Shown here piece after piece: positions 37,609 through 50,672 of a stretch of 64,000 nucleotides of DNA. Where the stretch lies: contig NMRA01000750.1 of NCBI GenBank assembly GCA_002633005.1, forward strand, positions 1 to 64,000, read 5' to 3'. Position 1 is the first letter of the stretch; every line of letters starts with the position of its first letter. Origin of the DNA: Phoronis australis. Its lineage: Eukaryota > Phoronida > Phoronidae. The notes below the pieces were generated by a model. The model did not search any database, was not told where the DNA came from, and saw only the letters and a list, made by a program, of their open reading frames with translations. The translations under genes and the position numbers were made by a program.

Positions 37609-37642
37609 GTGTGTGTGTGTGTGTGTGTGTGTGGGTGTGTGG
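37609..37642. repeat. (GT)n microsatellite
   Basis: About twelve uninterrupted GT units followed by a GG interruption and a few more. A shorter GT run lies at 61421-61435. Likely to vary in length between individuals. Confidence 0.95.
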
Positions 37643-37676
37643 CTATAATGTGCCTGTGTTTTGAAAACCGGGCGTG

Positions 37677-37815
37677 CGTTCAGTAATGCTAGGACATACG
37701 CTAGGACCTAGCTAAAATCTAGCCAAAGTCACTTGTTCTTATTTGAAATACACGGCAATATCTCGCGCAATCTCGCGAAGTCTTGCTTTTTAGCGAGGTC
37801 CTCGCGTTACTGAAC
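37677..37815. mobile_element. 139-bp MITE with ~26-bp inverted termini
   Basis: The left end CGTTCAGTAATGCTAGGAC and the inverted right end CGTTCAGTAACGCGAGGAC match at all but two positions and continue with weaker similarity. The interior is short, with CTCGCG inversions. No clear target duplication and no coding capacity. Confidence 0.8.
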
Positions 37816-39309
37816 GGGAGGCTGTTCTCTGTAGTGAATAACGGGCATCAAACTGGTTCTCAAAATGTGGACACATTATATCCGACTATTGCCATGTGTG
37901 CGTGTGCACATCGTTGGATTCACTGTGTCTGCTAATTTGTTGTTTCCCTGCAAATTTTCCCACCTCTAATCTTTATTTTTTCATGATTTCTCGGAGGCGG
38001 AACCTTCATTATGCCTAGACTGTTGAGTTTTTAACATACATTATGTTCATTTTATTGCGTGGGCATAGCTGCTGTCTCCATGAAAGTACTGTTGGTCTCG
38101 CTCAAGTAGATGATTTCTGTCTCTTAATGTCTTGTCAACATGGTGACCTGTCTGTCACCTTCTACGCATAAAAACAAGGAAATTAAATATTGAATGTGAT
38201 GTTGATCAGTTCCGTCCTGCCATTAGGCCGCATGGTGTTACGGACCGAGTTCCATTCATCGGGTGGTAACGTCACGTCACAAAGTTATTCGGTCAACAGC
38301 CTCTGTCACTGGAGCTGAAATTTTAATCAACCGCATAATATGCAAATCAATAAAGTTTGACTGAGTTTAAGTGACTTGTTGAAATCTCCGCAGTAGTCGC
38401 AAAGTGAATTATGCTGAACGATTTTCTATGTCTGTTGGCAGCATTTTGATGAGATGCTTTCATTGAGTAAAGTTGAGGTATCCTTGTTTCTTGGTAGTCT
38501 GTTCAATTTAATTTTTGGAACATGTTGGGTACAGGTAATGTAGTCATATTTTTCCTTTCAAGAGAATTGCATTTTATTTTGATCAGGGCTATTCTTATTT
38601 GTTTCAAAATCTTCATGGTGACTCTGACTTGTTTCTTTTTCATGAAATTGAGGAGTCCATGATACTGTCAGCAATAAACACATTTCAAATTGACATTGTT
38701 AAATACTGATTGGTGTTGATTGTGTTTTCTGTTTAGACATTTTAGCATGGATTATTAGTGCCCTCTGTGGTCTTGGGAGTATGACAAACACCCATTCATC
38801 TTGAGCTTGGTGACTCACTCTCAGTTGGTCTTTGTCTGTGATTGGTTATTACTAATGATAATATAACATTACATAACCCATTTATGTATCTAGCAGTTAA
38901 CTACTGTCTGGTATATTTGCCCAGCTATTGAACTGTTAATTGGCTTAAATGTCACTAATGGGCTAATTTCATCCTGTCTTCCTCCAGATTGTATAGGTAT
39001 CTGTGGTTGGTAGGTAGGCAGATTTTGGATGAGGTATCTTGTAGGGATTGTTCTGCTTATTAGGGTAAAACCCGTATATCTTTAAACTTTTGCTTTATTG
39101 AAATTTATTTGAATCAATAAAGGTCAGGCTAACTAGTTTCGTAGTTACAGGAATAGAATGAGAATTCTCACCAAGGTTCTTTGAATTGTAACATTTATCA
39201 TGTTTGTGTATTTTCCATGCTGTCTTACCCAGAAGTCACAACCCAGGTTTTAATGACTACAGGAACTAAATGAGGCCAGCTCAGTTGAATGTATTGTTTG
39301 ATTTTCCAG

Positions 39310-39418
39310 AAACTCCATATTATGGGATATTGAACAAGAAAATAAGCAGCGAAAACGATTCTTCGATCAACTTGATGTTCTGACGAATAAACTGGAGAAT
39401 TTGCAGCTCACAGACGAA
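39310..39418 (+). CDS. APC: APC coding exon 3: Suppressor_APC-type helix
   Basis: Acceptor TGATTTTCCAG, donor GACGAA|GTAAGT (perfect consensus). Length is 109 nt, identical to human exon 5, entering in phase 2 and leaving in phase 0. It encodes R-NSILWDIEQENKQRKRFFDQ and LDVLTNKLENLQLTDE, which aligns without gaps with human SLLLADLDKEEKEKDWYYAQ and LQNLTKRIDSLPLTEN. The aromatic pair before the AQL/DQL motif is FF here and YY in human. This is part of a predicted antiparallel helical segment before the armadillo repeats; its precise role is less well defined than that of the dimer coil. Confidence 0.95.
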
Positions 39419-40826
39419 GTAAGTTTTTTACAATTTGCTGTTTTGTTCTTTAGCTGTGGCAGCGTTGTATACCATTGCTTGCAAAACTTGAATATTCTGG
39501 ACTTCTATGTCTTCATTTGCTGGCCCTTTGTTGTTTTGCACATTTTGCAGAAATTCTGTTTTCCTTCTCTAATTTAGATTAAATGGCACAGACATGAGGT
39601 TTTTCCACATTCCAGAAGCTAAAAAGGTTTTGTTTAACACTAATCAAAATCTTGATGCTTGCTTGTGTTTGCTCTCTTAGCTCCTAAAAGCTCCAGCAGT
39701 TGGTCCCCCCGTAACACAACGTATTTGATAACGTACAGTTTCATGAGTAACGATTTGTTTTTATCGCTGTTTCAAGCAGATCAAGCCATGCTAATAATAC
39801 TAACCACTGTCTCTGAATTGCACCCCTTGGTTCACTTTTCTTGATAATCATAACCAATCGATGTTGTTTCAATTTCATTCTTGCGATTTTTTTCTCATTA
39901 CGTTATCTGCTCTTTTTCTGTTTGCGTGCATCATTTGATTACGTTGGTCATGCATGATGGAAAATCGCCTTTCTATCTCGGCGTCTTAGTATGTCAGAAA
40001 GGCTCGATGCAGTCATGATGTGATAAAGATTAGTCTGGACAAGTCTGTTTTGTTCGATTAGCAATCGCATTACTAGTTGTCTGCATTGGTCTTAGCGTTC
40101 AAAAATGACATTTCGTTTCAAATTGGCATTCCTGAACTGGTTTCACAAAATGATACTTTGACGTAATGTTTGGATTGACTAAAATGCTGGCATTTTTGCT
40201 AGCACTTCTGCTAGTTGCAAGAACGCCAGCAGTGTGAAGTAGTGTTCACCATAACTAAACATCCAAACGTGTCGGAAGCGCAAAAACATTTAACAAATGC
40301 ATTCGAATGTGCCAAGGGCCTTTCAAGTGTATCACAAGTGCTGGCAAGAAGATTGTAGCGACGCGTTAACAACAGCTGATGGAGAATGCTGTGATGGGTC
40401 ACTTTTACCGGTGTTTTCTCTAGAACTTTGGTAGGGAAGCCACTTACTTTAAAGGACACACTTATTTGTCATCGCGTTACTCAGTGGATGGCTATGAGTG
40501 ATTGTGTTTTGACATCAGTTTTCACTTAAAAAATGATCGTGGTGGTGAGTGAAACTGCTGTCGTTTTCGTCTTCCATGTGAATCTAGTATAAAGTCTCAC
40601 CCAAACACAGAGTTATCCCAGAACAACTAGTGCAACCCCCCTATCCCCCCACACACACACATTCGATAAGTAGGGCAAGGCTTAATTTTTCACTCTGCAT
40701 GACAATGGACAGCTAATCCATATATGGCATGCCAAAAAGGCCCGTCTGTATGTAACCACAGCAGATAATTACGTCTACCTTGCCTCAGGTTTGTGGTCAG
40801 ACAGCCATTAGAAGTGGCCCAAAAAG

Positions 40827-40859
40827 TTACCCTAGAACAAGTAACATGTTCTAGGGTAA
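40827..40859. repeat. Perfect 13-bp stem hairpin
   Basis: TTACCCTAGAACA, a 7-base spacer, then TGTTCTAGGGTAA. The pairing is perfect but there is no T-run or neighbouring gene that would make it a terminator, and this is not a bacterial context. Possibly a relic of a small palindromic element. Confidence 0.7.
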
Positions 40860-41946
40860 GTCTTTGTGTGGACATCACTTTAGTATTGCCTTGTGTAGCA
40901 GATCAATTTGTCATGCTTCAGTGACACTAGTGTTTGTTAGGTACAGCCTCCATCCACGTTTGCTTTGATCTGATTAGTAGCAGAATCAGCTGCTATTTCT
41001 AGACAATGTGCATTGTCTACCTGTGTATGGATGAAGTCCATCTTCCATGGTGGCTTGTGTTGAGGACAGGTGGCTTGGTCTTGTTCAGTTGAGGCTTTGT
41101 GGATGGCTTTCTTGGAATATGTGGCAGCAGAAGGACATCAATAGTGGAGTGACACCGTGTAAGAGTTCAGTCATTTTATGTCTATATAGCTCTCATTATA
41201 GTAATGAACTGATTCAAAGTCCACTTTGTGTTTTTTGTTATGGGCCAGAAACTTTAGTCAATTGAATGCTGTTAAGATTTTTGAGGTTATTTTGTATGTT
41301 TCTCGGTTTTTTTTGGTGGATTTTTATAATTTTAGCTTCTACGAAAAATGTCAATTAAGTTGTTTAAATACAATGCTTTTCAGTGCTTTTTTATCACAAA
41401 CATTTAAAAAGGGATTTTGCAAAAACATTATCTTGCCTTCCTTTGGCACATATTATTATGATTTCAGTTTATATGGGAGTTACAAATGTATATGTGTTGC
41501 AATTTATGATAGCTTTGATCTTCTGTTGTAACATGTTATCTCTGTGCCTCTATTGAGGCCTCAGTTGAGACGGACTGACAGTGGTTGTGATTCACAACTG
41601 TCTGAGAAATCATTAATCCGTCTGCCACAGCATTGATAATGATTGTTCTCATTTTGTCCGTCTGCCCGTTATTACAATGGCCTGAGTTTGCTTTTATGAT
41701 GTTTTTTGGAACAGTTATTGTTCTGTAGTGCGAGTGAAACATAAGACTTTGCTGTTGTCTCTTCACGCCCTCTTCGTGTTTAAAGTACACATATTGGCAA
41801 CAAGCCAGATATTTAATCATGGCAACAAATTAAATGTGGCGGCTACTTAAATATGCGTTGCTCGTTATTCGATGCTAAATCGTTTCCCAAAACAAACACT
41901 TAAAGTTGACATGTGGTCTAAGAGGAATTACAGTTTAGGTGAAGTT

Positions 41947-42813
41947 TCAAATTAAAAATGCAATTAATTGTTCTCTCAAAACCATGAAAAACTGAATACA
42001 CTTTGATTTGAAAAGTAACCATTTGGATCTATCAAATGTTGGCTGGTTGTTGTGTTTGTTAATAATTTCTCTTTGTGTCTTTGTTCTTCTAACACGCGTA
42101 TTACCTGGGCAATCAGTGCAGACAAGAAGTTCTTTAGGCAATACCAACTGATGAAGAATCATACCTGAATAAATACCAATACGTCTTGTCTCCTCTGGTC
42201 ATTGCGCACCCAACAACAACAGTGCCAAAATCAAAATTAGCAACCCAAGACAATACCTACCCAAAATAGGATTACAAACTTTCATTTTCATGCTAGACAA
42301 GACCCTCAGGCTCTCCGCAGGTGATGGTTGAGATGCGTTGCTGACTTGGGTACTGTGTCCCTTAAGGTTATCTTGAGTGGGTAAATTACAGTTATAGGAG
42401 TAGCTTTCCAGCAAAATAGTGAAGAGCAATAGAAGTGTTTTGTACTTTCTGTTTTTAAAGTTACTGAATCCTAGTTTTTCACTTTTTTCATTGCATTTGA
42501 ATTGTTCGGAATTGAAATTAGGCAAGATTTTACGAGTTTTCACAGTTTTGAAATTTTTATCAAACATGTTGAGGTCACTGGCATTCGACTGGTATTGTTT
42601 TATAACTATTCTGGGGTCATTGATTAAACTTTCCGCGATCATTGTTGAGAGATTCCATGGACATGTGCCTTTGGGGTTTTTTTGCTCGTGGATCATAAGG
42701 TATGACTTGTGTTGAAGTATAATAAGTAATAAATATTTCTTTTGATGTGAATTTAACTGTCTTATTGACCAAGTACTGGCAGTGCTAGCGCAACAATTCA
42801 TGGCAACTTTCAA
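41947..42813 (-). pseudogene. Unidentified minus-strand frame of about 289 codons interrupted by one TGA
   Basis: The longest open frame in the window runs from 42813 down to a TGA at 42199-42201 (204 codons). The same frame then stays open to 41947, with a new ATG at 42162. The first part is Asn/Lys/Ser-rich and ends in a strongly hydrophobic stretch (CLGLLILILALLLLGAQ) resembling a membrane segment. The second part is basic (CPGNTRVRRTKTQRE). I recognise no family. It lies in antisense within APC intron 3. It could be a decayed retroelement fragment, a taxon-restricted gene exon, or chance. The length is notable for AT-rich DNA, but 98 codons are also open on the opposite strand (42419-42715). 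Confidence 0.25.
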
Positions 42814-45538
42814 ATCATTTTTATAGCTTTGTAAATAGCTGATTTCGATTCAGTGAGATCAATGTGTAATGCCTACGCTGCTTGATAAGGTTATTTGTAC
42901 GAATAGCCTTTGGGTCAAGGTTGATTCCGTTTCATTTCAAATTTCCGTTTTCCTCATTCATTTGGGAGGGCAGGTTCGGAAACCCGCGTGATGGTCTCCT
43001 TGATATCTGCGAACAATTCAGTCAGTGCCACACAGTGCATAATGGTTATTGTTGTCCCTCGTGTGTCCGTTTGTTCTTCAGGACACTCAATAGTGAATAT
43101 TGTGACCAGCATTCTCTTATTGTTTTGTTAATTGATCCAAGAACTGACTCCAGTAATTAGCAATACGGTGTTATTGTTTCCGCTTTATCACCTCCTTTAC
43201 TTGAGGTCCCTGAAATATTTTTGGCGTCCACTTGTGTGATAGTATTGCCCTCATTGACATTGCACTGGCAAGACGGGGCAATGCTGAAAAGGGTAAGGAG
43301 TCCAGTCGGTGTTTTTCCTGCAAGGCAGTTGTTTTGCTTCAAATAACAACTACTTCCCCTCCAAATATAGGACCCATGGAAAATTTGCAACATATAGAAT
43401 CATTTCCGGATAAAAATTTGGCTGACTTGAAGAAATTCGGGGCAGCTTGTTTTTGACTGGATGGTGGTTTGTTGACTTTCATTGTTATGTTTAGGTGTTG
43501 CAATTCAGACTGGAAATTCCTTTTTGTTCAGGTTGAGATGCCATAACTATGAATCATAAACATTCATATCTCTCTACAACTTGTAGCCGTTATTCAATGT
43601 ACCACTTATCTTAAGTGAAGAAATATTGAAGACCAGTGCATCTTCTTATATTACAATACTCTGCTTGTCTATGTGCAGAATGAAAGTGCTCTTATTACTA
43701 TGTTAATTTATATGTTAATCTTGTTTGCTAAGATAAATAGGTTTTTCCAAGTCAATGTGCATCAGGAAATTAACTATGGAAAAAATGCTAATTATTTTCT
43801 TCCTTGCTTGCCTTTTCTGCGAGTGTGTGTGTCACCACTTTACTCGTTATTTCGTATCCTCAGGGTGTGTTTGGCAAAAGTATGCGAAATTCCCTAAAGG
43901 CTGTTTCGTGCGTACATAACTGCGGTAGTAGGACAGTATCTATGAAAGCAGCATTGGTTGTTAACAGACACCAAAGTAATCATAGTTTGACGCATCGCTC
44001 ATTGAACTTATCTGAAAATGTTACGCAGTCATAATTTTTTTAATTTGAAGTATCGTATGCTGTTGGATGATGAAGTGAAGTGCTTATTGTCGTTGTGGAA
44101 GAGTGAATATTCGAACAAAGTACTGTTCATGCCGCATCGATGCATTCCAAGATGGAAATTAAGCGCTCCTATGGACTGACGTTCCCAAAAACGTCCACGC
44201 TTGAACATTGGTGGGAAAGGAGCTTGAAGCAAAGACAACAACACTGCTGATACTATTTGACAATTAGTTCATCATTTTACTTCTAAGCTCTTTGCATGGA
44301 ATTAAGGAGGGACTAAACTTTTTTGATGATGGCCAAATTGGTCAACAAAATGATCTATTTTTTAACTTCTATCAAAAATGGTTTTTAATTTGTTGCCTGT
44401 GGTGTACCAAAAGCTCATGATGGTATGAAAGATATATGGTGATCTACACTCCATGATAGCTGGGTCCAGTCTGTTCTCTAATGTGAATTCCCTCAGCGGA
44501 ACTCTAGTCTCGAGTCCTCTGTTATCTGTGAGGCCATTAATGGGCTGAGATCAATAGTGCATTATAGGAATTTATGATGTATGGCACATATTGATTCACA
44601 CACTGCAGACGGACAGTCACGCATGGCACTGACTGCTGGAGACCTTCTGATGAGGCATGCGTGTGCTGTTGGTGAAGTCTGTCACAACTGAGAGTGTGCC
44701 GTTGATGGATACATTGGAAAAAACAAGTGGTTAGGGATAATGACCGCATGTTTCCAACCAGAACTGGAGTTCTGAAACTTCTGCAGAGTATTATTTTGTA
44801 TGTCTGTCAATACTAGCAAGCTTCGTTAAATCAGCCACTTGATTGTCCAGAGACTCTTGGTTGTCATAATATCTTTCTGTCTACAACTACTGGTATGTAT
44901 TAACCTGAAGTTGTGATAAATATTATGTTTGACTCAAAACATTTTGAAAACATGGGCTTCAATCACTGTCTGATACTTTGCAATTCAATGTTTACGAAAT
45001 CTGACTCGTGTTTGGATATCCCTGCTTGAACAACTGGTGATATTGCACTAATACATCCTACATCCCAGACAGAAATTAGCATGTATGTCATCAAATGTAT
45101 CTTTCGAGGTTTCACTAGAACTCCTGGTTTTCATTGATGCCCATCTGTGTTCCAGTCTTTTGGACTAAATATCACAGCGCCCTCTCTGGCTCTGTGTTTT
45201 TTACCCACAATGCTATACGTCCCTTGGGCATTGCCCCTCAGTTATATACTGCTGCAATGCCAACCACCATTTTACGTCAAAAGTGATTCACCAATTGTCA
45301 CTCCAATGCAAATTAAATTTTGCCAATAAAGTTGTTCTTTTCAAGTGAGTTGTAATGGTGACATAAACAATTTCCTGCACAATTGTTCGTTATTTCGTTA
45401 TTTGTCTGACTTGGATCGCATTATGTTGGAGCTTAACCATTTGAAAGCTTGATCAATCATACAATGCGTTTTTCTACCTCATTTATTTAGGAGAGTTGAA
45501 TTCGAGATGTGAATAGATTTGCATTGTCTTGGTCTTCA

Positions 45539-45890
45539 GCTGATAGTATTACTTTGAATATAATTCTGAGTGAAAACATTTATGTATCTGTCGCATCAAT
45601 CCTGGCAACTTTTTGTAAGGGAGCTGATCGTGTTACTTTGAGTATAATTGCTAGTGAAAACAGCGTTTATTCAGCTATCACACCAGTTCTGACATCTTTT
45701 TATACGGGAGCTGGTAGTATTACTTTGAATATAATTGTGAGTGAAAACATCATTTAGTCCTCTGTCACAGGAGCCTTGACATCTTTTTGTGAGGGAACTG
45801 ATAGTATTACTTTAGAAATAACTGTGAGTGAAAACAGTGTTTATATAGCCGCCATGCCACTTCTGACATTTTTTGCCAGGGAGCTCATTG
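45539..45890. repeat. 87-bp tandem array, four units
   Basis: Units start at about 45539, 45623, 45710 and 45797 with GCTGATAGTATTACTTTGA-like phrases. Each continues with ATAATTGTGAGTGAAAACA and, later, CTGACATCTTTTTGT. The first three are joined by an 82-codon plus frame (45509-45757), which is what an 87-bp period (a multiple of 3) produces by itself. Confidence 0.85.
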
Positions 45891-48739
45891 AACTTCAAAA
45901 TCAGTAAGTAACCATTTGGGCCTTACATAGACTTGTTATGTAATTTCTGTTTGGCCTTGTGCACAGTTTCAAACCATTCACAAGATAGTGACAAGATGAG
46001 TTTTATTGATTTTCGAGTCAACTAATCCTGAACCCAAGCCCATTTAATGGACAGCCTCTTTGATTGGATAAATATTGAGCAAAGGGCTCCTTAGTCGATT
46101 TTTACTATCTTTCAATTCCAAGGCCGACAGATTGAGTTATTTTTGCTAATTTTCTTAGTTTACGTCGTACAAGTGCAGGATCAAGTTTTCTCTAAGCTCT
46201 TACGCCAAGTCGTAGCAAAGAGAGGTGTAAATACATGGCGGTGACTTTGCTTTTGAAAAGGACAACATTCAGCCTTTGACCACATCAACATTTCAATGAA
46301 TTTTGTGTTGGAAGCAAGACACAACAATCTTAGGTATGACTGGACGTAAACCCTCTTACAAAATGGCCCCCTGTTCGTGGCCGCAGTTGATTTTGACACT
46401 AAAGTACTTTAATTTGTATGTGCTGTACAATTCTTCTTAAGTTTTTGCTCGACTTGAAATATTCTCTTGTTGCATTTATACCAAGATCATTTTTAAACAA
46501 AGTCTTACTACATTTTCCCTGTTGGTCTAATTAGTAGATTCGGAACTGCTTACTGAGTGACTAGATACCTCTGTTGGCAGTAATTGTGACCACGTCCTTT
46601 TTGAAGTAACGCACACACATCTGCATGCAGTGAGGTGAAGATTATTTCTGTATCACACTGGCTCATAGCTGGTCTGGGGAAGGTGTACACCTGCTGCGCT
46701 TTATCTTACCTGGTCTCTGGTTACCATGGTGATGTAGTGGGTCTTGCTACTGGTGATGGTTCACGATCTACGTGCCTAATAGTACAGAAATAAAAGTGCT
46801 TTCTGCTTGTCATTTATGAAGCATGGGTGTATTGCCCAAGACACAGTTTTGATGAGTTGTAGGACTTCTAGGTTCTAAAGATATCAAAACTTATCCGTTT
46901 CATTTCTTGGTTACCTTTGATGAAAGTACCAGTAGTTTGGACTCAATTCTCAAGTATACATAGGGCATCTTCCCCTGCTAGTGAACAGCCTCATGTACTG
47001 TTTTCATGAACCCCAGGGAATTGAAGTAAATAAATAGGTTGGATGGTGTGTCCGTTGGATCTCCCTGCAATGAGTGGTGAACACTATAATTATTCTCAAG
47101 GATTTTTTATAAGATAGGGTTTGTCATGTCCAGGCTCCACATAGTTTCATTTTTAAGGCAATGTCACTGAGGCCATTATTGGTACTATCTTAAAAATGGG
47201 AAAACAGCCGAGTGGGCAGACTAAGTATTGTACAATATAAGTAAGAACTCTGTACAGTGTTGCGGTCGAGCTATGTTTTTGCCTGTCCCCAGCCTGTTTA
47301 ATCGAGATGTTAACCTCAGATATCCTGAGATTGGGATGACTAACCCCTTATTAAGGTTAAAAAAACATTTCGGTTGACAGTTCACTGTTAGTACATGAAG
47401 TAAGTTATGCTAAAATCTCTTTGTGACATTGAATCCAAGTTTAGGGAATAGAGCAGCTATCTAGCGGACCTAGCTTTTCAGCCCTACTAGTAGGTAACTA
47501 CTCTATTACCCGTACTGTGTACTGGTGCCAGCTATGAACATTCATTCTGAATCCTAGTTCATTTGCCTCGGTATTGTTTTCTGTGAACAGTCGTCAGGTT
47601 TAGTGAGCGATAACTTACTGGATGATCATTGATTTTGGATATTTCCTGTGTACTAAAAAATATATCATTGACAAAATATCACGTGTCGATATTTGGCCTT
47701 CCTTTGTTTTTCACTTTCATGGTTGCACAAAATACTACATTTCACCATCAATCTGCTGTGTATTTTTGTTTGCGCAGTCGATGCTGATTCAAAGACCTCC
47801 ACCAGGTGGTGATCCATGGCATTGATTTCTAGAATGAACACGCTTAATGCATTTTACTGCTGCTTGTGTTTTTGCTGTCTTAGATATTGATTCTATGTCT
47901 GAAACTTCAACATCCTTCCCCACCTCTGTCATCTGGAGTGTGTGCTTTGCTAATGAGAGTCCAGACTGTAATTGAATTAAAACCAGTGTCAGGTCCTATC
48001 CTTTCAATGAGGTTTTGTCTGCAGCAGGAGAAATATCTTCCCCTATCAGTGTCCCTGGTACTCTGCTTTGCACCAAATGACCTTACCGCAGTGTCCACTA
48101 AAGAGGTCACTGTTAGTCTTGTAATGCTCATCCTCTGGTTTGACAGGGCAACATTCTTGATGATGCCAGTGACCTCATAGAAGGCTCATTTCTCAACTCC
48201 TTATCCTATTTCTAATGTTTTGGTAAGATGTCAGTTTCTTATGTGAGAAGCTACTTAAGTAGCATTTTTGGAAATGTGGGTTAACCACTGTTTGATTGGC
48301 AGTCTGTCATCTGATGACCTCTATGGATTCAAAAGTAATCGTGTATGGTCTGGCTAAAGAATCAAACTAAGTAAAAATCATCTCAGACATATGTTTAAAG
48401 TTAATCTTTGTGAGTTACTTTTTAACTTGTTACAAAACAATAAAGAAGGTTGAGTTTTCAAGCAACGTTTTTGAGATTTCAGTTGAACATTCATATCAAG
48501 TAAAATTTGGTCTTGTCATTGATACCATTTGTTTGCTATTAATGTATCTTTATTGTTTGCTAAATTTTGATAAAAATCACATTGGTCATCTGTTCCAATT
48601 CATGGTAGATAGGTCAAAAATCAAATTCTTGAAATGGGACTTGTTTATTTATATCCAAGCAATACTTTCATTTAGTTGGCTTATTTCTATGAACACAGTA
48701 GCCAATAGGAAGTTGATGCTTGAATTTGTCCCTTATTTA

Positions 48740-49270
48740 CACTCATGATAGTTGCAGCTGGTTGGCTCATCTGCGTATGTGTAGACCTATACTAGCCATT
48801 GATTGGCTAGTGCTTGTTATTACTTTGCTCATTTGCATACATTAGTAGTCAGTGTCTGAATTTTTTTACTTATTTGTACTCATGGCATGTTTGGCCCATG
48901 CTTGCAGTTGGTTATCTCATTTGCATGTATGTACACAAGATGTTAGTTGGTCAGAGCTTATTATGACTGGGCTCATTTGCATACATTAGTAGCCAGTGCC
49001 TGAATTTGGTTGACTAATTTTCACCCATGAAATGTTTGTCTGATGCTTGCAGTTGATTGGCTCATTTGTGTGAATGTATGCAAGCCGTTAGTTGTCCAAT
49101 GCTTATTATGATAGGACTCATTTGCATATATTAGTAGCCAAGGTGTGAATTTGGTTGGCTTATTTGCATCCCTGACGTTTGACCAGAGCTTGTAATTGGT
49201 TGGATCATTTTCATGTGTGTACACAAGCCATTGGCCAGTACTTATGATGACTTGGCTCTTTTGCACAACC
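48740..49270. repeat. ~145-bp diverged tandem array rich in ATTTGCAT octamers
   Basis: Four units are anchored by TGCAGTTGGTTGGCTCAT-like phrases at about 48755, 48903, 49047 and 49190. Each unit also carries TTAGTAGCCAGTG-like and ACACAAG/GCAAGCC phrases. Exact ATTTGCAT (the POU/Oct octamer ATGCAAAT on the other strand) occurs five times: 48831, 48919, 48975, 49120 and 49162. The octamers stay intact while surrounding bases differ between units. Confidence 0.8.
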
Positions 49271-50077
49271 ACTTTATCTTTTGCTTGCTTTTTGTGTTTC
49301 ATTTGTGTGGGCGCTGCTAATTAGTATACCAATCACAGAGCCAAGCACTTACTCTTTCCAGCTGGCTTGCTTCTTGGGACAATTTCTCTCTTATCAGTCC
49401 TATTGGTCTCCCATTACACAGCCCAATACACTGTAACTGGTTTCAGTGTATCTATACAGAACTGTTATTTGCATCATTTATTGGATTTCTAAGGATTACC
49501 TAACATAACTAGTCTGCAGATTGCCATCCTGTTACCTAACGGGAAGGTCTTGGCTGTTTACCCCTGATGATAGGGTTGATCATCTTTCCACTTGGAACCA
49601 TTGGTTGTGTGACCAGTCACTGACCGTGTGTTGGGAATCTTAACATTCCTGTGTTGGTGTTTGAGCCAGATCTGTTTTCATACTTAAGACTTGGACCAAG
49701 AGTCTGTAGGCTCATACCCACCTCGTTATTCTAAACAACCACTGCCTGTTTATTTCACTATGAGGATATGAGCATATTAGATTGGATATTTCGATTTTTG
49801 AGATTTTGGAGCAGGCGATTGCTTGAAATGGTAAGTGGTCATTTGTGGGATACGTGAGCTCAGTTGTGCTCAGACTCGTTTCATAGAATGCAGAGATACC
49901 CGATAACTGTCACTGGCATATGTGTTAAGCGTTTCTCATTTTGCTTCATTTTCTTTCTTCTGCAATTTCCTTTTCACTTTGAATTTTTCATTATCGAAGC
50001 TAAGGAATTGCATAAGTACTGCTGAGATGCAATTAGCTTGTAGCCACAAGTTACAATTGCACAAGCTATTAGATTAG

Positions 50078-50245
50078 CCTACTAGCCTGTCTCATTGTCA
50101 CTATGCCTACTAGCCTGTCTCATTGTCACCATGCCTACTAGCCTGTCTCATTGTCACCATGCCTACTAGCCTGTCTCATTGTCACCGTGCCTACTAGCCT
50201 GTCTCATTGTCACCGTGCCTACTAGCCTGTCTCATTGTCACCATT
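50078..50245. repeat. 28-bp minisatellite, six units
   Basis: CCTACTAGCCTGTCTCATTG followed by TCACCATG repeats six times with almost no change (T/C and A/G variants near the end). The high identity suggests recent expansion. No spacers, so not CRISPR. Confidence 0.95.
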
Positions 50246-50672
50246 GCCTATGGTGCTACCTCAAGCTGTGTAATGTAGCATAATGTTCCATAGTTATACT
50301 CTCATACATTTCCATTACGGGAAGGCTTTAGCTACCAACTCTTGCTGGGCATTGTCAAGTAACATGTTCATGCAAGTATTGTATTAATTTACAGTCACTA
50401 TCCTAATAAGTTTGTGATTTTAGTAAATTATTAATTACTACAAACTAATTGAGACTAAGTTTAGGTGTTCAGACTACGATGCGGTCTTGCTTCCTTTTTA
50501 TTGGCATTTTTAGTTTCTTTAGAAAGTACTAGCTTGTAGCGAGAAAATAGCAGCGTGTAACCTCTCTGGCAGGCAACTTGTTTCTCATGGTCTCGTGGTC
50601 ATGCTTATGTTTGTTACTGCTGTTAGTAGGTATATGTATAACAGCCTATAGTTAGTAATATTTTAATGAGAT

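Larger units (their letters stand above)
34569..39309 (+). other. APC intron 2 (4,741 bp)
   Basis: Bounded by GTGGGT and TTTTCCAG, phase 2. It contains a diverged ~22-bp tandem run (36200-36280), a GT microsatellite (37609-37642) and a 139-bp MITE (37677-37815). No embedded gene seen. Confidence 0.85.

Noticed and set aside
40827-40859. Perfect hairpin as a transcription terminator
   Set aside because: Animal RNA polymerase II does not use such terminators and no T-run follows.
50078-50245. Regular 28-bp repeats reminiscent of a CRISPR array
   Set aside because: Units abut without unique spacers, there are no cas genes, and the gene context is animal.
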